DNA from: Proteobacteria bacterium UBA2996
GTDB taxonomy: Bacteria; Pseudomonadota; Gammaproteobacteria; Arenicellales; UBA868
DNA length: 10,708 nt
Direction: 5' to 3'
Assembly (NCBI GenBank): GCA_002346525.1
Contig: DDZY01000222.1
Span: forward strand, 1-10,708
The notes under the pieces are model-generated. The model searched no databases and had not been told where the DNA came from. It worked only from the letters and a program-made list of their open reading frames with translations. Below are positions 1 through 6,309 of this stretch, piece by piece; within the stretch, counting starts at the first letter, position 1; each line of letters begins with the position of its first letter. The position numbers were made by a program, and so were the translations under genes.

Positions 1-1358
1 CCAAATAAATACAACACCAAGATGCTGATTGCGCTGCATCCGATCAGGTAAAAAAATGTTTTGGCAAGACTATGCTCTTTCCATGACTTCAAAAGGCGCA
101 CACCTACAAGGACGGATACCGCTGGCACCAAAGCAATCTTTACAAAGAATGTAAGCAAGACAATTGCTGGCGCTAGGACCGTTACGTGAAGAGTTTGTTT
201 TTTTACCAGTAAGAACGAGGAAATTAATAGCAACAAAATTCCAGCCGTCTTGGAGATATCCCAAACCCCACCCCCGAACTCTTCAGGACCATAATTACTA
301 AACGGGATAAATCCTTTTACTATGATGAGTAGCATTCCGAACGCGCCATGGGCCTGTGCGTTGTATATGAACCAATAATAGAGATGCTCTCCCAGGCGAA
401 CAAAAGGTAGAAACAAGATCATCGCCAAGCAACGGTACATTGCTAGCTTCAAGATAGAGCGAGCAATCAAATGAAAAGCCGAAAAGCTACCTATAAGTAG
501 TAAAGGTATTACTACCCAGAACATAGATTTGTGAAGCGCAATTCCTGTAATTGCCGTTATCGCTGAAGCGGAAGACGGTCCTCCGTAATGGTATGAGCGA
601 TATACGCCACTCGTTGTCAAAGCTTCCGGTGGATATTCCGTCAGGCCAAGTATTTCGTGGGCGTGGGTTAATCGGAGGGGTGTATCAACATTAAAAAACA
701 CTCGTGGGTAGTCGCCTAATCCCATCAGAAAAGAACCAACTAAAACCGTTCCACAAAAGGCGAAAAATAGAATCGACAGAATTCCGAGATGGGAGAGGCG
801 CGGTGGAGCAATGTCGGGAATAATTTGCTTACTTCGATAAATGGTGTTAGCTGTGGCTAAACTTAGAAACAAGACCGGGACCGTTATCTCGCCAGCCATG
901 CCCACATCTGCCGAGAGGACGTAAATTAGTCCTGAGACTAGAATGCCAAAACTGGTTGCAACGAATAGATTATCGAGTCGAAGAGTGTTTTGGTTATCAA
1001 GAAATAGTGGTGCGAAAGCTAGATAGCAGACAACGAGATAGAGGGTAACTTTGGGTCCGAATAGAAGGCAAACGCCGAGCAAGAAAAAAGCTATCCACTC
1101 ACTATTTTGGGTGGACGGATTGATCGCTATCGACCAAGGTTTGCCTGCTTTGGTTTTTAGGTGTAGATAAATGAACACGAATATGCTAAGGCTCAGGACT
1201 ACAGCAATTAAGCTAATACTGAGAGTTTTCGTATTCTGAAAACCAAAGTGAGCCACTACGACGTGGGCCACGCTTGATGCAAGAAACCCGACAAGAAGAA
1301 CAAGTAAGCGCCGCCATTTCTGATAGTCAGAAAGTTGAGCAAAATCTGGTAGAGCCAT
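1..1358 (-). CDS. Polytopic membrane protein, GT-C-like (3' part outside window)
   Basis: The reverse strand is open from an ATG at 1358 to the left edge, giving 452 residues with no stop. An in-frame TGA lies just upstream at 1403-1401 with no other start between, and GAGAAG precedes the ATG, so the start is secure. The protein is strongly hydrophobic, with roughly nine or more membrane segments (about residues 17-37, 46-66, 88-120, 130-150, 155-172, 190-213, 276-298, 305-320, 372-387, 395-425). A long loop at about 215-275 holds polar motifs: FFNVDTPLRLTHAHEI (221-236), EYPPE (241-245) and YHYGGPSS (256-263). An acidic first-loop motif followed by a Y-H-Y-G motif recalls GT-C fold glycosyltransferase-like membrane proteins that use lipid-linked sugars, but I do not recognise the exact family. 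Base composition is more A+T-rich than the genes right of 1800. A membrane protein is certain; a role in envelope polysaccharide is inference. Confidence 0.8.
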   Translation of the reverse strand, partial: MALPDFAQLSDYQKWRRLLVLLVGFLASSVAHVVVAHFGFQNTKTLSISLIAVVLSLSIFVFIYLHLKTKAGKPWSIAINPSTQNSEWIAFFLLGVCLLFGPKVTLYLVVCYLAFAPLFLDNQNTLRLDNLFVATSFGILVSGLIYVLSADVGMAGEITVPVLFLSLATANTIYRSKQIIPDIAPPRLSHLGILSILFFAFCGTVLVGSFLMGLGDYPRVFFNVDTPLRLTHAHEILGLTEYPPEALTTSGVYRSYHYGGPSSASAITAITGIALHKSMFWVVIPLLLIGSFSAFHLIARSILKLAMYRCLAMILFLPFVRLGEHLYYWFIYNAQAHGAFGMLLIIVKGFIPFSNYGPEEFGGGVWDISKTAGILLLLISSFLLVKKQTLHVTVLAPAIVLLTFFVKIALVPAVSVLVGVRLLKSWKEHSLAKTFFYLIGCSAISILVLYLF

Positions 1359-1395
1359 AACTTCTCGACGATGACGGAAAACTACGGTAACGAAC

Positions 1396-1572
1396 TCAAT
1401 TCATGGACACGTTATTGAGTCTAATCGACCGCAATAGCGGATCCATGGCCAACGATCCATTTAAATTAGACTCGTCGGAGTCTAGGAGGAGCCACATTGC
1501 TTGGAGTGAATTTTCTATTTTTGGGATCAGTTGCATAGATCTAACTTCGATATCAAAAAACGGTGAAAGCAT
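1396..1572 (-). CDS. Possible small protein of 58 residues, unrecognised
   Basis: This ORF starts with ATG at 1572 and ends with TGA at 1398-1396, 37 bp before the membrane-protein gene on the same strand. It has a reasonable ribosome-binding sequence, AGGA, eight bases before the ATG. The product starts MLSPFFDIEV and contains an acidic stretch LLLDSDESNLNGS (residues 28-40). It has no signal peptide, cysteine pattern or motif I can name. The frame continues upstream through a TAG at 1599-1597 into peptide-like sequence, so it may be the tail of a decayed gene rather than a genuine small gene. A 65-codon ORF on the opposite strand overlaps it, which further weakens the case. Confidence 0.3.
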   Translation of the reverse strand: MLSPFFDIEVRSMQLIPKIENSLQAMWLLLDSDESNLNGSLAMDPLLRSIRLNNVSMN

Positions 1573-1806
1573 ACCGAAAATCCTGAGTATTCTGCACTAA
1601 TTAACCAACTCAGATTTAGTGTAAATATCGACTAGATCTAGACCCGCTAACTCCTTATGCAGTGTACCGACTAAGGTGCGCTATGCGTCCATTATTTCAT
1701 TAATCATGCGAAAACTTGAACAGATGTTGGCGCAAAAGTTCGGGTATGTCTCCGAGTTTTGATTTGGCTGGCGCAAGCTTGATCTTCCGATGATTCGTGG
1801 ACTGAT
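1573..1806. other. Gene-poor spacer with decayed-looking frame
   Basis: No convincing complete gene lies here. Read on the minus strand in the frame of the oxygenase to its right, it carries TAG codons at 1809-1807, 1683-1681 and 1599-1597 and no TAA or TGA. The 27 codons between the last two stops read like ordinary protein (for example LVGTLHKELAGLDLVDIY), whereas the 41 codons before them do not. It may be a remnant of a gene lost at the boundary between the A+T-richer left part and the rest of the window. I saw no tRNA, direct-repeat pair or attachment site. Confidence 0.3.
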
Positions 1807-2628
1807 CTATTCAAAAATAACAAAGCATCGGCTTTCGATGCTTTGCCGGCCTGCGCTAGTTGCGTCTTTAGCGCGTGGATCCTCAAATGAGGTGTGTGGG
1901 GTAAATCTGGCTCGGCCGTCATTGGCCGAGTCATAAACCTTAAAGAGCAAGGCTTCGTTCATCTGCATGTGCGGGTAGTAACACCAGCGGTGCGAGGGAT
2001 TAAAGGTCGCCATCTGGACAGTGCCGACACGATCTTTTGAGACTCGAGGCACGCTGACCAGATCCCTGTCAGTAACTGATGACGCATCACACAGCGCGAG
2101 TGGAAAGTTGGACACGGGCCCGTTCATTGAGCGCCAGATGTTGATAATCGCAAAACGATTCTTCGCGAGTGCCTCGGCCTCTTGAGGAAAAAAGTCGCGC
2201 AAACGCCTGGGGCCAGATGCGTCATCATAGTCATTGTGAATGGTTGCCGCGGGTTCGCGAATGCCGTGCTGGCGTTGGGTGTCAATTGATGAAGCGCGCA
2301 AGGTGTGATCAAAGATCTCGACTCTCTTTGCTCCGGTGATATCGGTCAGTAGCGATTGGAGTTCCTTTTCGTAGATCGACGCAATCTCGGTCTCTGAAAA
2401 AAAATCAGTCACTTGAGTTTGTTGATTGGCCAAAAAAAACCCTTCCCGATCAAGCGAGGTTTCCATGCTGCGCGCGTTGCGCATCTTTACGGATCTTGTT
2501 TCATAAACGCCCTCCTCAGAGGCGCTATCGCCGCCGCCGATAGAAGGGCGGACCACCGCACTGTTCTCACCGACGGCAAGATACCGTAGGGAAACTGTTA
2601 AATCGCCAGTGAAAGAGGATGAGTTCAT
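1807..2628 (-). CDS. CmcJ/NvfI-family oxidoreductase
   Basis: A complete 273-residue protein with ATG at 2628 and TAG at 1809-1807. It matches the CmcJ/NvfI family (relatives: the CmcJ component of cephamycin 7-alpha-methoxylation, the fungal 2-oxoglutarate oxygenase NvfI, and AsaB/GA4-desaturase-like proteins). Family blocks seen in order: FDHTLRASS (106-114), REPAATIHNDYDDASGPRR (124-142), FAIINIWR (159-166), GPVSNFPLALCDASS (170-184), ATFNPSHRWCYYPHM (207-221), NEALLFKVYDS (224-234), DGRARFTPHTSFEDP (237-251) and RQSIESRCFV (261-270). Likely iron ligands are His131, Asp133 and His245, with Arg261 a candidate for 2-oxoglutarate binding; this is inference from the HxD...H pattern. It is probably a cytosolic Fe(II)-dependent oxygenase of unknown substrate. 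The Shine-Dalgarno sequence is weak. It is transcribed divergently from the AguB-like gene, and its last codons double as an intrinsic terminator. Confidence 0.88.
   Translation of the reverse strand: MNSSSFTGDLTVSLRYLAVGENSAVVRPSIGGGDSASEEGVYETRSVKMRNARSMETSLDREGFFLANQQTQVTDFFSETEIASIYEKELQSLLTDITGAKRVEIFDHTLRASSIDTQRQHGIREPAATIHNDYDDASGPRRLRDFFPQEAEALAKNRFAIINIWRSMNGPVSNFPLALCDASSVTDRDLVSVPRVSKDRVGTVQMATFNPSHRWCYYPHMQMNEALLFKVYDSANDGRARFTPHTSFEDPRAKDATSAGRQSIESRCFVIFE
1813..1845 (-). terminator. Intrinsic terminator inside the 3' end of the oxygenase gene
   Basis: On the minus strand CAAAGCATCG, loop AAAGC, then CGATGCTTTG make a perfect 10-bp stem (1845-1821), followed directly by TTATTTTT (1820-1813). 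The stem and T-run are coding: they specify residues QSIESRCFVIF, and the TAG stop (1809-1807) lies beyond the T-run. The plus strand has no T-run after the stem, so the signal points one way only. The stem is only about half G+C, so its efficiency is uncertain. Confidence 0.6.
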
Positions 2629-2654
2629 GGGTCTTGGATCTTGTTCACGGATAA

Positions 2655-2660
2655 ATTGTA
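2655..2660 (-). promoter_or_regulatory. Candidate -10 for the CmcJ/NvfI-family gene
   Basis: TACAAT on the minus strand differs from TATAAT at one position and would start transcription near 2648, about 20 bases before the ATG at 2628. No good -35 hexamer sits 16-18 bases upstream; that space is occupied by the Fnr-type half-sites, which suits activator dependence. The Fnr box centre would be near -37.5, about four bases closer than a classical class II site, so this is tentative. Confidence 0.3.
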
Positions 2661-2673
2661 AGATGAAAGAGTG

Positions 2674-2692
2674 ATCAATTGATGTGAATCAA
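2674..2692. promoter_or_regulatory. Fnr/Anr/Dnr-type operator
   Basis: TTGATGTGAATCAA (2679-2692) is an exact match to the Fnr-family consensus TTGAT-N4-ATCAA, with perfect inverted arms. It is preceded immediately by another ATCAA (2674-2678), so ATCAATTGAT is also a perfect 10-bp palindrome and the region holds three half-sites. It lies between two divergent genes, centred 57-60 bp from both start codons. Its left arm overlaps a possible -35 (TTGATG) for the plus-strand gene, implying repression there, while it could activate the minus-strand gene. Regulation by an Fnr/Crp-family oxygen- or NO-responsive factor is inferred. Confidence 0.55.
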
Positions 2693-2706
2693 AGCAGTAA
2701 CATACT
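2679..2706 (+). promoter_or_regulatory. Candidate promoter of the AguB-like gene
   Basis: TTGATG (2679-2684), a 16-bp spacer, and CATACT (2701-2706) each match the sigma-70 consensus at four of six positions. Transcription would begin near 2713, about 33 bases before the ATG at 2746. The -35 lies inside the Fnr-type box. Confidence 0.3.
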
Positions 2707-2745
2707 ATGTGCTAAAAACGACGGATTCGGTGGAGGCGAGATCAA

Positions 2746-3636
2746 ATGGCGAATGTAGGGGTAGCAGCAACGCAGATGGCGTGCACTTGGGAGCAGGATG
2801 AAAACATCAATCGGGCAGAAAACCTGGTACGTCAGGCGGCGGCCGGTGGGGCCTCTATCATCCTGATTCAAGAATTATTTGAAACGCCGTATTTTCCGAT
2901 CGAGCAATGCCACAAGCACCGCTCGTTGGCTCGTCCGTTAGAGGAAAGTCAGGTGGTCAGGCGCTTTTCCGCCCTCGCTAAGGAGTTAGAGGTCGTACTG
3001 CCGATCAGCTTTTTTGAAAAAGCGGGGGAGGTCTATTTCAATTCTGTGGCGATGGCCGATGCGGATGGCACGATCCTTGGCGTCTACCGAAAATCACACA
3101 TCCCCAATGCGCCAGGTTATCAGGAAAAGGAGTATTTCAGTCCGGGTGACACGGGTTTTCGGATCTGGAAGACCCGATATGGCAAAGTCGGTGTACTCAT
3201 CTGCTGGGATCAATGGTTTCCCGAGGCGGCGAGATGCGTGACTCTCATGGGGGCCGATATCATTCTTTATCCTACTGCGATTGGTTCGGGTCTTGGAGGT
3301 GGCGGGGATATGCTGACAGGCAATGACTCGGTGGATGCCTGGCGTAACGCGATGTGCGGACACGCGGCGTGCAATATCCTGCCGGTCGTTGCGTCTAACC
3401 GGATCGGTCGGGAGTACATGACCGAATCACCGGACGTGCATCTCGACTTCTACGGTAACTCCTTTATCGCGGATCACGAGGGCCAGGTGGTGGCGCAGGC
3501 CGGAAGGGACCAGGAGGAAGTCCTGGTGCACCGATTTGACTTCGATCAGGTCAAAGAATACCGTGACTCATGGGCGGTGTTTCGAGATCGCCGGCCGGAC
3601 CTCTATCACGCGCTCGCGACTCTTGACGGCAGGTGA
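2746..3636 (+). CDS. aguB: Nitrilase-superfamily amidohydrolase, N-carbamoylputrescine amidase (AguB)-like
   Basis: A complete 296-residue carbon-nitrogen hydrolase, the usual AguB length. The start is supported by GGAGG nine bases upstream. The catalytic triad is visible as Glu43 (IQELFETPYF), Lys116 (YRKSHIPNAPGYQEKEYFSP) and Cys153 (VLICWDQWFPEAAR). Other AguB-like blocks are YPTAIGS (175-181) and GHAACNILPVVASNRIGRE (205-223). AguB hydrolyses N-carbamoylputrescine to putrescine, CO2 and ammonia in arginine/agmatine breakdown, in the cytosol. Here no agmatine deiminase (AguA) or polyamine gene is nearby, and the segment after YPTAIGS is glycine-rich (GLGGGGDML) and looks longer than I recall for standard AguB. 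The true substrate may therefore be another carbamoyl or amide compound made by the neighbouring oxygenases. It is divergent from the CmcJ/NvfI gene and ends 36 bp from the convergent TauD gene; no convincing terminator hairpin lies between. Confidence 0.85.
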   Translation: MANVGVAATQMACTWEQDENINRAENLVRQAAAGGASIILIQELFETPYFPIEQCHKHRSLARPLEESQVVRRFSALAKELEVVLPISFFEKAGEVYFNSVAMADADGTILGVYRKSHIPNAPGYQEKEYFSPGDTGFRIWKTRYGKVGVLICWDQWFPEAARCVTLMGADIILYPTAIGSGLGGGGDMLTGNDSVDAWRNAMCGHAACNILPVVASNRIGREYMTESPDVHLDFYGNSFIADHEGQVVAQAGRDQEEVLVHRFDFDQVKEYRDSWAVFRDRRPDLYHALATLDGR

Positions 3637-3672
3637 TGCCCCCTTGCGGGTGGTTGTGCTGTTTAGCGAAGG

Positions 3673-4599
3673 TTACGCAGGTTTTATGGGTTCGCCGCTG
3701 ATTGCGGTGGACCTGCGCCCATCCGTTCCGACAGGCACCTCACCGTTTAGCGTCACCCGGTAGAGTTCACGACTGAAGTCGGTATCAAAAATGTCGCCGA
3801 TGGCCTGATGCTGGGTGGCCCGATTGTCCCAAAAAGCGATGCTGCCAGCGTTCCAGCGAAAGCGGATGGTGAATTCGGGCTGCAGGCAGTGTTCCCAGAG
3901 GTATTCCAGCAGGCACTGACTTTCTCTTGGGGTCAGGCCGACGATATGGTCAACGTAGGCCGGGTTGGTAAAGAGTGTTTTCTCACCGGTCTCAGGGTGG
4001 AGGGTAACCAACGGATGCTCGGATACCATGCCCTTTTGCTCAATCAGGTCGTTGTAATCACTCTGGTCCTTGGGGTCGGACGCAGGTCGATATTGATGAA
4101 TGGCCCTTAAAGAGGACAAAAATGCCTGCATCGGGGAAGATAGCGCGTCAAACGCCTTCACCATATTCAGCCACTGGGTATCGCCGCCGTAGGGCGGCAG
4201 GATGACTGAGCGAAGGATTGATGCTGCCGGCGGATTGATCGCAGCGGTGATGTCGGTATGCCATCCGGTCCAGGCCCGCTTGACCGTCACGTCGCCAGCC
4301 TGGGCCGTACGATGCTTCACCACTGGGTAGATTTCAGGGTATTTGCTGTGACTGCCAAAAATCACATGTCCGGGTGTGGGTTCCCCGAACTGCCTCGCGA
4401 GTGCAACGTGCTCGGGGTGGGTCAGTTCCTGATCGCGAAAGAACACCACCCGCCACTTCAGTAGTGCATTGCGAATCTTATGGATCTGGACTTCGGTAAG
4501 AGGATGACGCAGGTCGACGCCGCTGATCTCCGCACCGGTATGCACCGACATCGGTGTAATTGAGATTGAGTCTGAGGCGATCTGTTCCTGGGCAGTCAT
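3673..4599 (-). CDS. TauD/TfdA-family Fe(II)/2-oxoglutarate dioxygenase
   Basis: 308 residues if started at the ATG at 4599; an in-frame GTG at 4650, just after a TAA, would add 17 residues. The ATG is preferred because the protein then begins MTAQEQIASDSISITP, close to E. coli TauD, and because the best -10 lies between the two starts. Against it, the GTG has AAGG seven bases upstream while the ATG has no clear Shine-Dalgarno. Seen in the sequence (ATG numbering): GAEISGVDL (22-30), VVFFRDQ (51-57), the iron-binding WHTD with His114 and Asp116, GGDTQW (138-143), FTNPAYVDHIVGLT (210-223), WDNRATQH with distal His264, and SRELYRVTLNG (276-286) with the 2-oxoglutarate-binding arginine. These enzymes hydroxylate small acids, often taurine, sulfonates, alkyl sulfates or phenoxyacetates. 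The substrate is not predictable here; no sulfonate transporter is adjacent. Confidence 0.88.
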   Translation of the reverse strand: MTAQEQIASDSISITPMSVHTGAEISGVDLRHPLTEVQIHKIRNALLKWRVVFFRDQELTHPEHVALARQFGEPTPGHVIFGSHSKYPEIYPVVKHRTAQAGDVTVKRAWTGWHTDITAAINPPAASILRSVILPPYGGDTQWLNMVKAFDALSSPMQAFLSSLRAIHQYRPASDPKDQSDYNDLIEQKGMVSEHPLVTLHPETGEKTLFTNPAYVDHIVGLTPRESQCLLEYLWEHCLQPEFTIRFRWNAGSIAFWDNRATQHQAIGDIFDTDFSRELYRVTLNGEVPVGTDGRRSTAISGEPIKPA

Positions 4600-4638
4600 C
4601 GATGCCAGAACCGTGTCAGGGCCGGTCCACCAGAGCAG

Positions 4639-4667
4639 AGTATAGTCCACCCATTAGCCTTTCTGAA
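4639..4667 (-). promoter_or_regulatory. Candidate promoter of the TauD-family gene
   Basis: Minus-strand TTCAGA (4667-4662), a 17-bp spacer and TATACT (4644-4639) match the sigma-70 consensus at four and five of six positions. Transcription would begin near 4632, about 33 bases before the ATG at 4599. This placement argues against translation from the GTG at 4650. Confidence 0.4.
4641..4646 (+). promoter_or_regulatory. Candidate -10 of the pirin-azlCD operon
   Basis: TATAGT on the plus strand matches five of six positions of the sigma-70 -10 and would start transcription near 4653, about 29 bases before the pirin ATG. No good -35 is seen at the correct distance. It overlaps the minus-strand -10 by four bases (shared AGTATAGT, 4639-4646). 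Confidence 0.3.
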
Positions 4668-4681
4668 CAAAGGAGTTATCT

Positions 4682-5560
4682 ATGGGTGTCCAGTTGTCCG
4701 AAAGGGTTGGCCAAAAGCATCACTGTGGGATTGACCAAGTGATTTCAGGGCAGTCTACGTCTGATGGTGCGGGCGTCCGTCTGACCCGCTACATTGGTTC
4801 GCAGTCTCTTCCGGAATTGGATCCCTTCCTGTTGCTGGATTTTTTCGAGTCTGATGATCCGAATGATTACATTGCAGGCTTTCCCTCGCATCCGCACCGA
4901 GGCTTTGAGACGGTGACCTATCTTCTGGCGGGAAAAATGCGTCACGAAGATAATGCAGGGCATGGCGGAGTGATAGAGGCGGGCGGAATCCAGTGGATGA
5001 CCGCAGGGCGGGGAATTATCCACTCAGAAATGCCTGAGCAGGAGCATGGCCGGTTGGCAGGTTTTCAGTTGTGGGTAAATCTTCCTGCCAAAGATAAACT
5101 TTGTGACCCTGCTTATCACGAGTATCCAAAGGATCAGATTCCTGTCGAACATCGCACACCGGGGGTGGACATAAATGTCATCACAGGTGTCACCTCTGAG
5201 GGAACAGCCGGACCCGTCAGAGGTGTCGTAACAAGGCCGCTTTACTTTGATATCCGTTTATCTTCCGGGACCAGCATAGAGGAGTTGATTCCCCCAGATC
5301 ACGCCGGTTTTGTTTTTGTGAGCGAGGGTGAGATATCGGTAAGATCAGATACAGGTAGCGATACGGTTGCCGCAAGGCAACTGGGAGTTCTCGGTCCCGG
5401 TAACGCCGTGCATATTGATTCCAAGGCGTCTAGCGTAAGGTTCCTGCTGGTGGCCGCGCAGGTGTTGAACGAGCCCATCGCGCGTTATGGCCCTTTTGTG
5501 ATGAATACGCATGCCGAAATTGAGCAAGCCATTCGTGATTTCAACGCTGGAAAGTTTTAA
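4682..5560 (+). CDS. Pirin family protein
   Basis: A complete 292-residue bicupin of the pirin family. The start is clear, with AAAGGAG (4669-4675) six bases before the ATG. The N-terminal cupin carries the metal site: FPSHPHRGFETVTYLL with His70 and His72, and AGRGIIHSEMPEQ with His114 and Glu116, matching the His-His-His-Glu iron set of human pirin and E. coli YhhW. GGIQWMTAG (101-109) and GFQLWVNLP (127-135) are further family blocks; the second cupin occupies about residues 180-290. Members include quercetin 2,3-dioxygenases and redox-sensing iron proteins; which activity applies cannot be told. It is probably cytosolic. It leads a likely operon, with azlC 36 bp downstream, and is divergent from the TauD-family gene. 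Confidence 0.93.
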   Translation: MGVQLSERVGQKHHCGIDQVISGQSTSDGAGVRLTRYIGSQSLPELDPFLLLDFFESDDPNDYIAGFPSHPHRGFETVTYLLAGKMRHEDNAGHGGVIEAGGIQWMTAGRGIIHSEMPEQEHGRLAGFQLWVNLPAKDKLCDPAYHEYPKDQIPVEHRTPGVDINVITGVTSEGTAGPVRGVVTRPLYFDIRLSSGTSIEELIPPDHAGFVFVSEGEISVRSDTGSDTVAARQLGVLGPGNAVHIDSKASSVRFLLVAAQVLNEPIARYGPFVMNTHAEIEQAIRDFNAGKF

Positions 5561-5596
5561 TCAGTCGCTCTCACTTCATTCAATAAGCCTGATCCC

Positions 5597-6301
5597 ATGA
5601 TCGCCAGCGCGACTGTAGTGAATCGCCTCGCTTTTCGAGACGCGGTTGGTTTCCCCTCTATAACCTTGCTTGCAAGCATGACGGGCTTCGGTTCTCTGGT
5701 TCATGAGAGCGACCTCCCTTTTCCGATGGCCATTGCAGCAACCGTGGGAATCTGGGGGCTACCGGGCCAACTGACGCTGGTGGAGATGCACGTTGCCAAC
5801 CTCTCGGCATTTTTTGTGATTCTGGGGGTGGCACTCGCCAATGCGCGGTTTCTTCCCATGGTGGTCTCGTTTATGCCTCTTATGAATGAGGCAGGGTTCA
5901 AGTCCCGATGGGATTTCGCACTGGTTCAGATGCTCTCGATCAACTCTTGGGCGGCCGGTCTTAAACGGTTTCCCGAGATTGAGAAAAGGTTTCGCCGCCG
6001 TTACTACATTGTATTTGCGGTGATCTGCATGAGTGCAGGAACGCTCGGAACCGTCATCGGATATTTTGGAGTGGGTTTGATGCCCCGGCCCATTGCGCTT
6101 GGGCTGATCTTCATGAACCCCCTGTTTTTTGCCGTGCTGCTTGCAGGAGTCCAGAGCAGGCCTTCGATGATTGCCCTCGTGGTAGGTGCGCCGCTTGGCC
6201 TCGTTTTCCATCTCGTTGCGCCGGATCTCGATCTTCTGTTGACCGGTGTTGTGGGCGGCACATTGGCTTTCCTGTTGAATAAGCGACTTAACCTTCGGTA
6301 A
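5597..6301 (+). CDS. azlC: AzlC family branched-chain amino acid exporter, large subunit
   Basis: 234 residues, the normal AzlC length. The first in-frame start after the pirin stop is this ATG, though it lacks a strong ribosome-binding site, so translation may depend on coupling to the pirin gene 36 bp upstream. The N-terminal block FRDAVGFPSITLLASMTGFG (13-32) and the hydrophobic core with LTLVEMHVANLSAFFVILGV (60-79) and NARFLPMVVSFMPLM (82-96) fit AzlC, followed by several more membrane helices to the C-terminus. AzlC works with AzlD as an inner-membrane exporter of branched-chain amino acids and analogues (azaleucine resistance in Bacillus; BrnFE and YgaZH are relatives). In this setting it may export an amino-acid-like product or substrate of the neighbouring enzymes; that is inference. 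Confidence 0.9.
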   Translation: MIASATVVNRLAFRDAVGFPSITLLASMTGFGSLVHESDLPFPMAIAATVGIWGLPGQLTLVEMHVANLSAFFVILGVALANARFLPMVVSFMPLMNEAGFKSRWDFALVQMLSINSWAAGLKRFPEIEKRFRRRYYIVFAVICMSAGTLGTVIGYFGVGLMPRPIALGLIFMNPLFFAVLLAGVQSRPSMIALVVGAPLGLVFHLVAPDLDLLLTGVVGGTLAFLLNKRLNLR

Positions 6302-6309
6302 TCCGCTTC

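Noticed and set aside
1403..1600. A 65-codon plus-strand ORF starting ATGGACACG
   Set aside because: It lacks a clear ribosome-binding site, gives a serine/isoleucine-rich product with no motif, and lies opposite the more protein-like minus-strand ORF. It is probably a shadow.
1597..1683. Amber recoding (pyrrolysine or suppressor) of the TAG codons
   Set aside because: The oxygenase family normally ends just where the first TAG stands, and no Pyl genes or selenocysteine-like structures are visible. Decay or chance is simpler.
1911..1930. Hairpin CTCGGCC-GTCATT-GGCCGAG
   Set aside because: It lies in the middle of the oxygenase coding sequence, encoding the conserved DSANDGRAR region, has no T-run, and is explained by codon choice.
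1704..1934. A 76-codon minus-strand ORF overlapping the oxygenase C-terminus
   Set aside because: It is out of frame with a gene supported by strong family motifs up to its stop codon.
4648..4650. GTG start for the TauD-family protein (325 residues)
   Set aside because: It has a fair AAGG site, but the best minus-strand -10 lies downstream of it and the extra 17 residues have no counterpart in TauD. The ATG at 4599 is preferred, though not proven.
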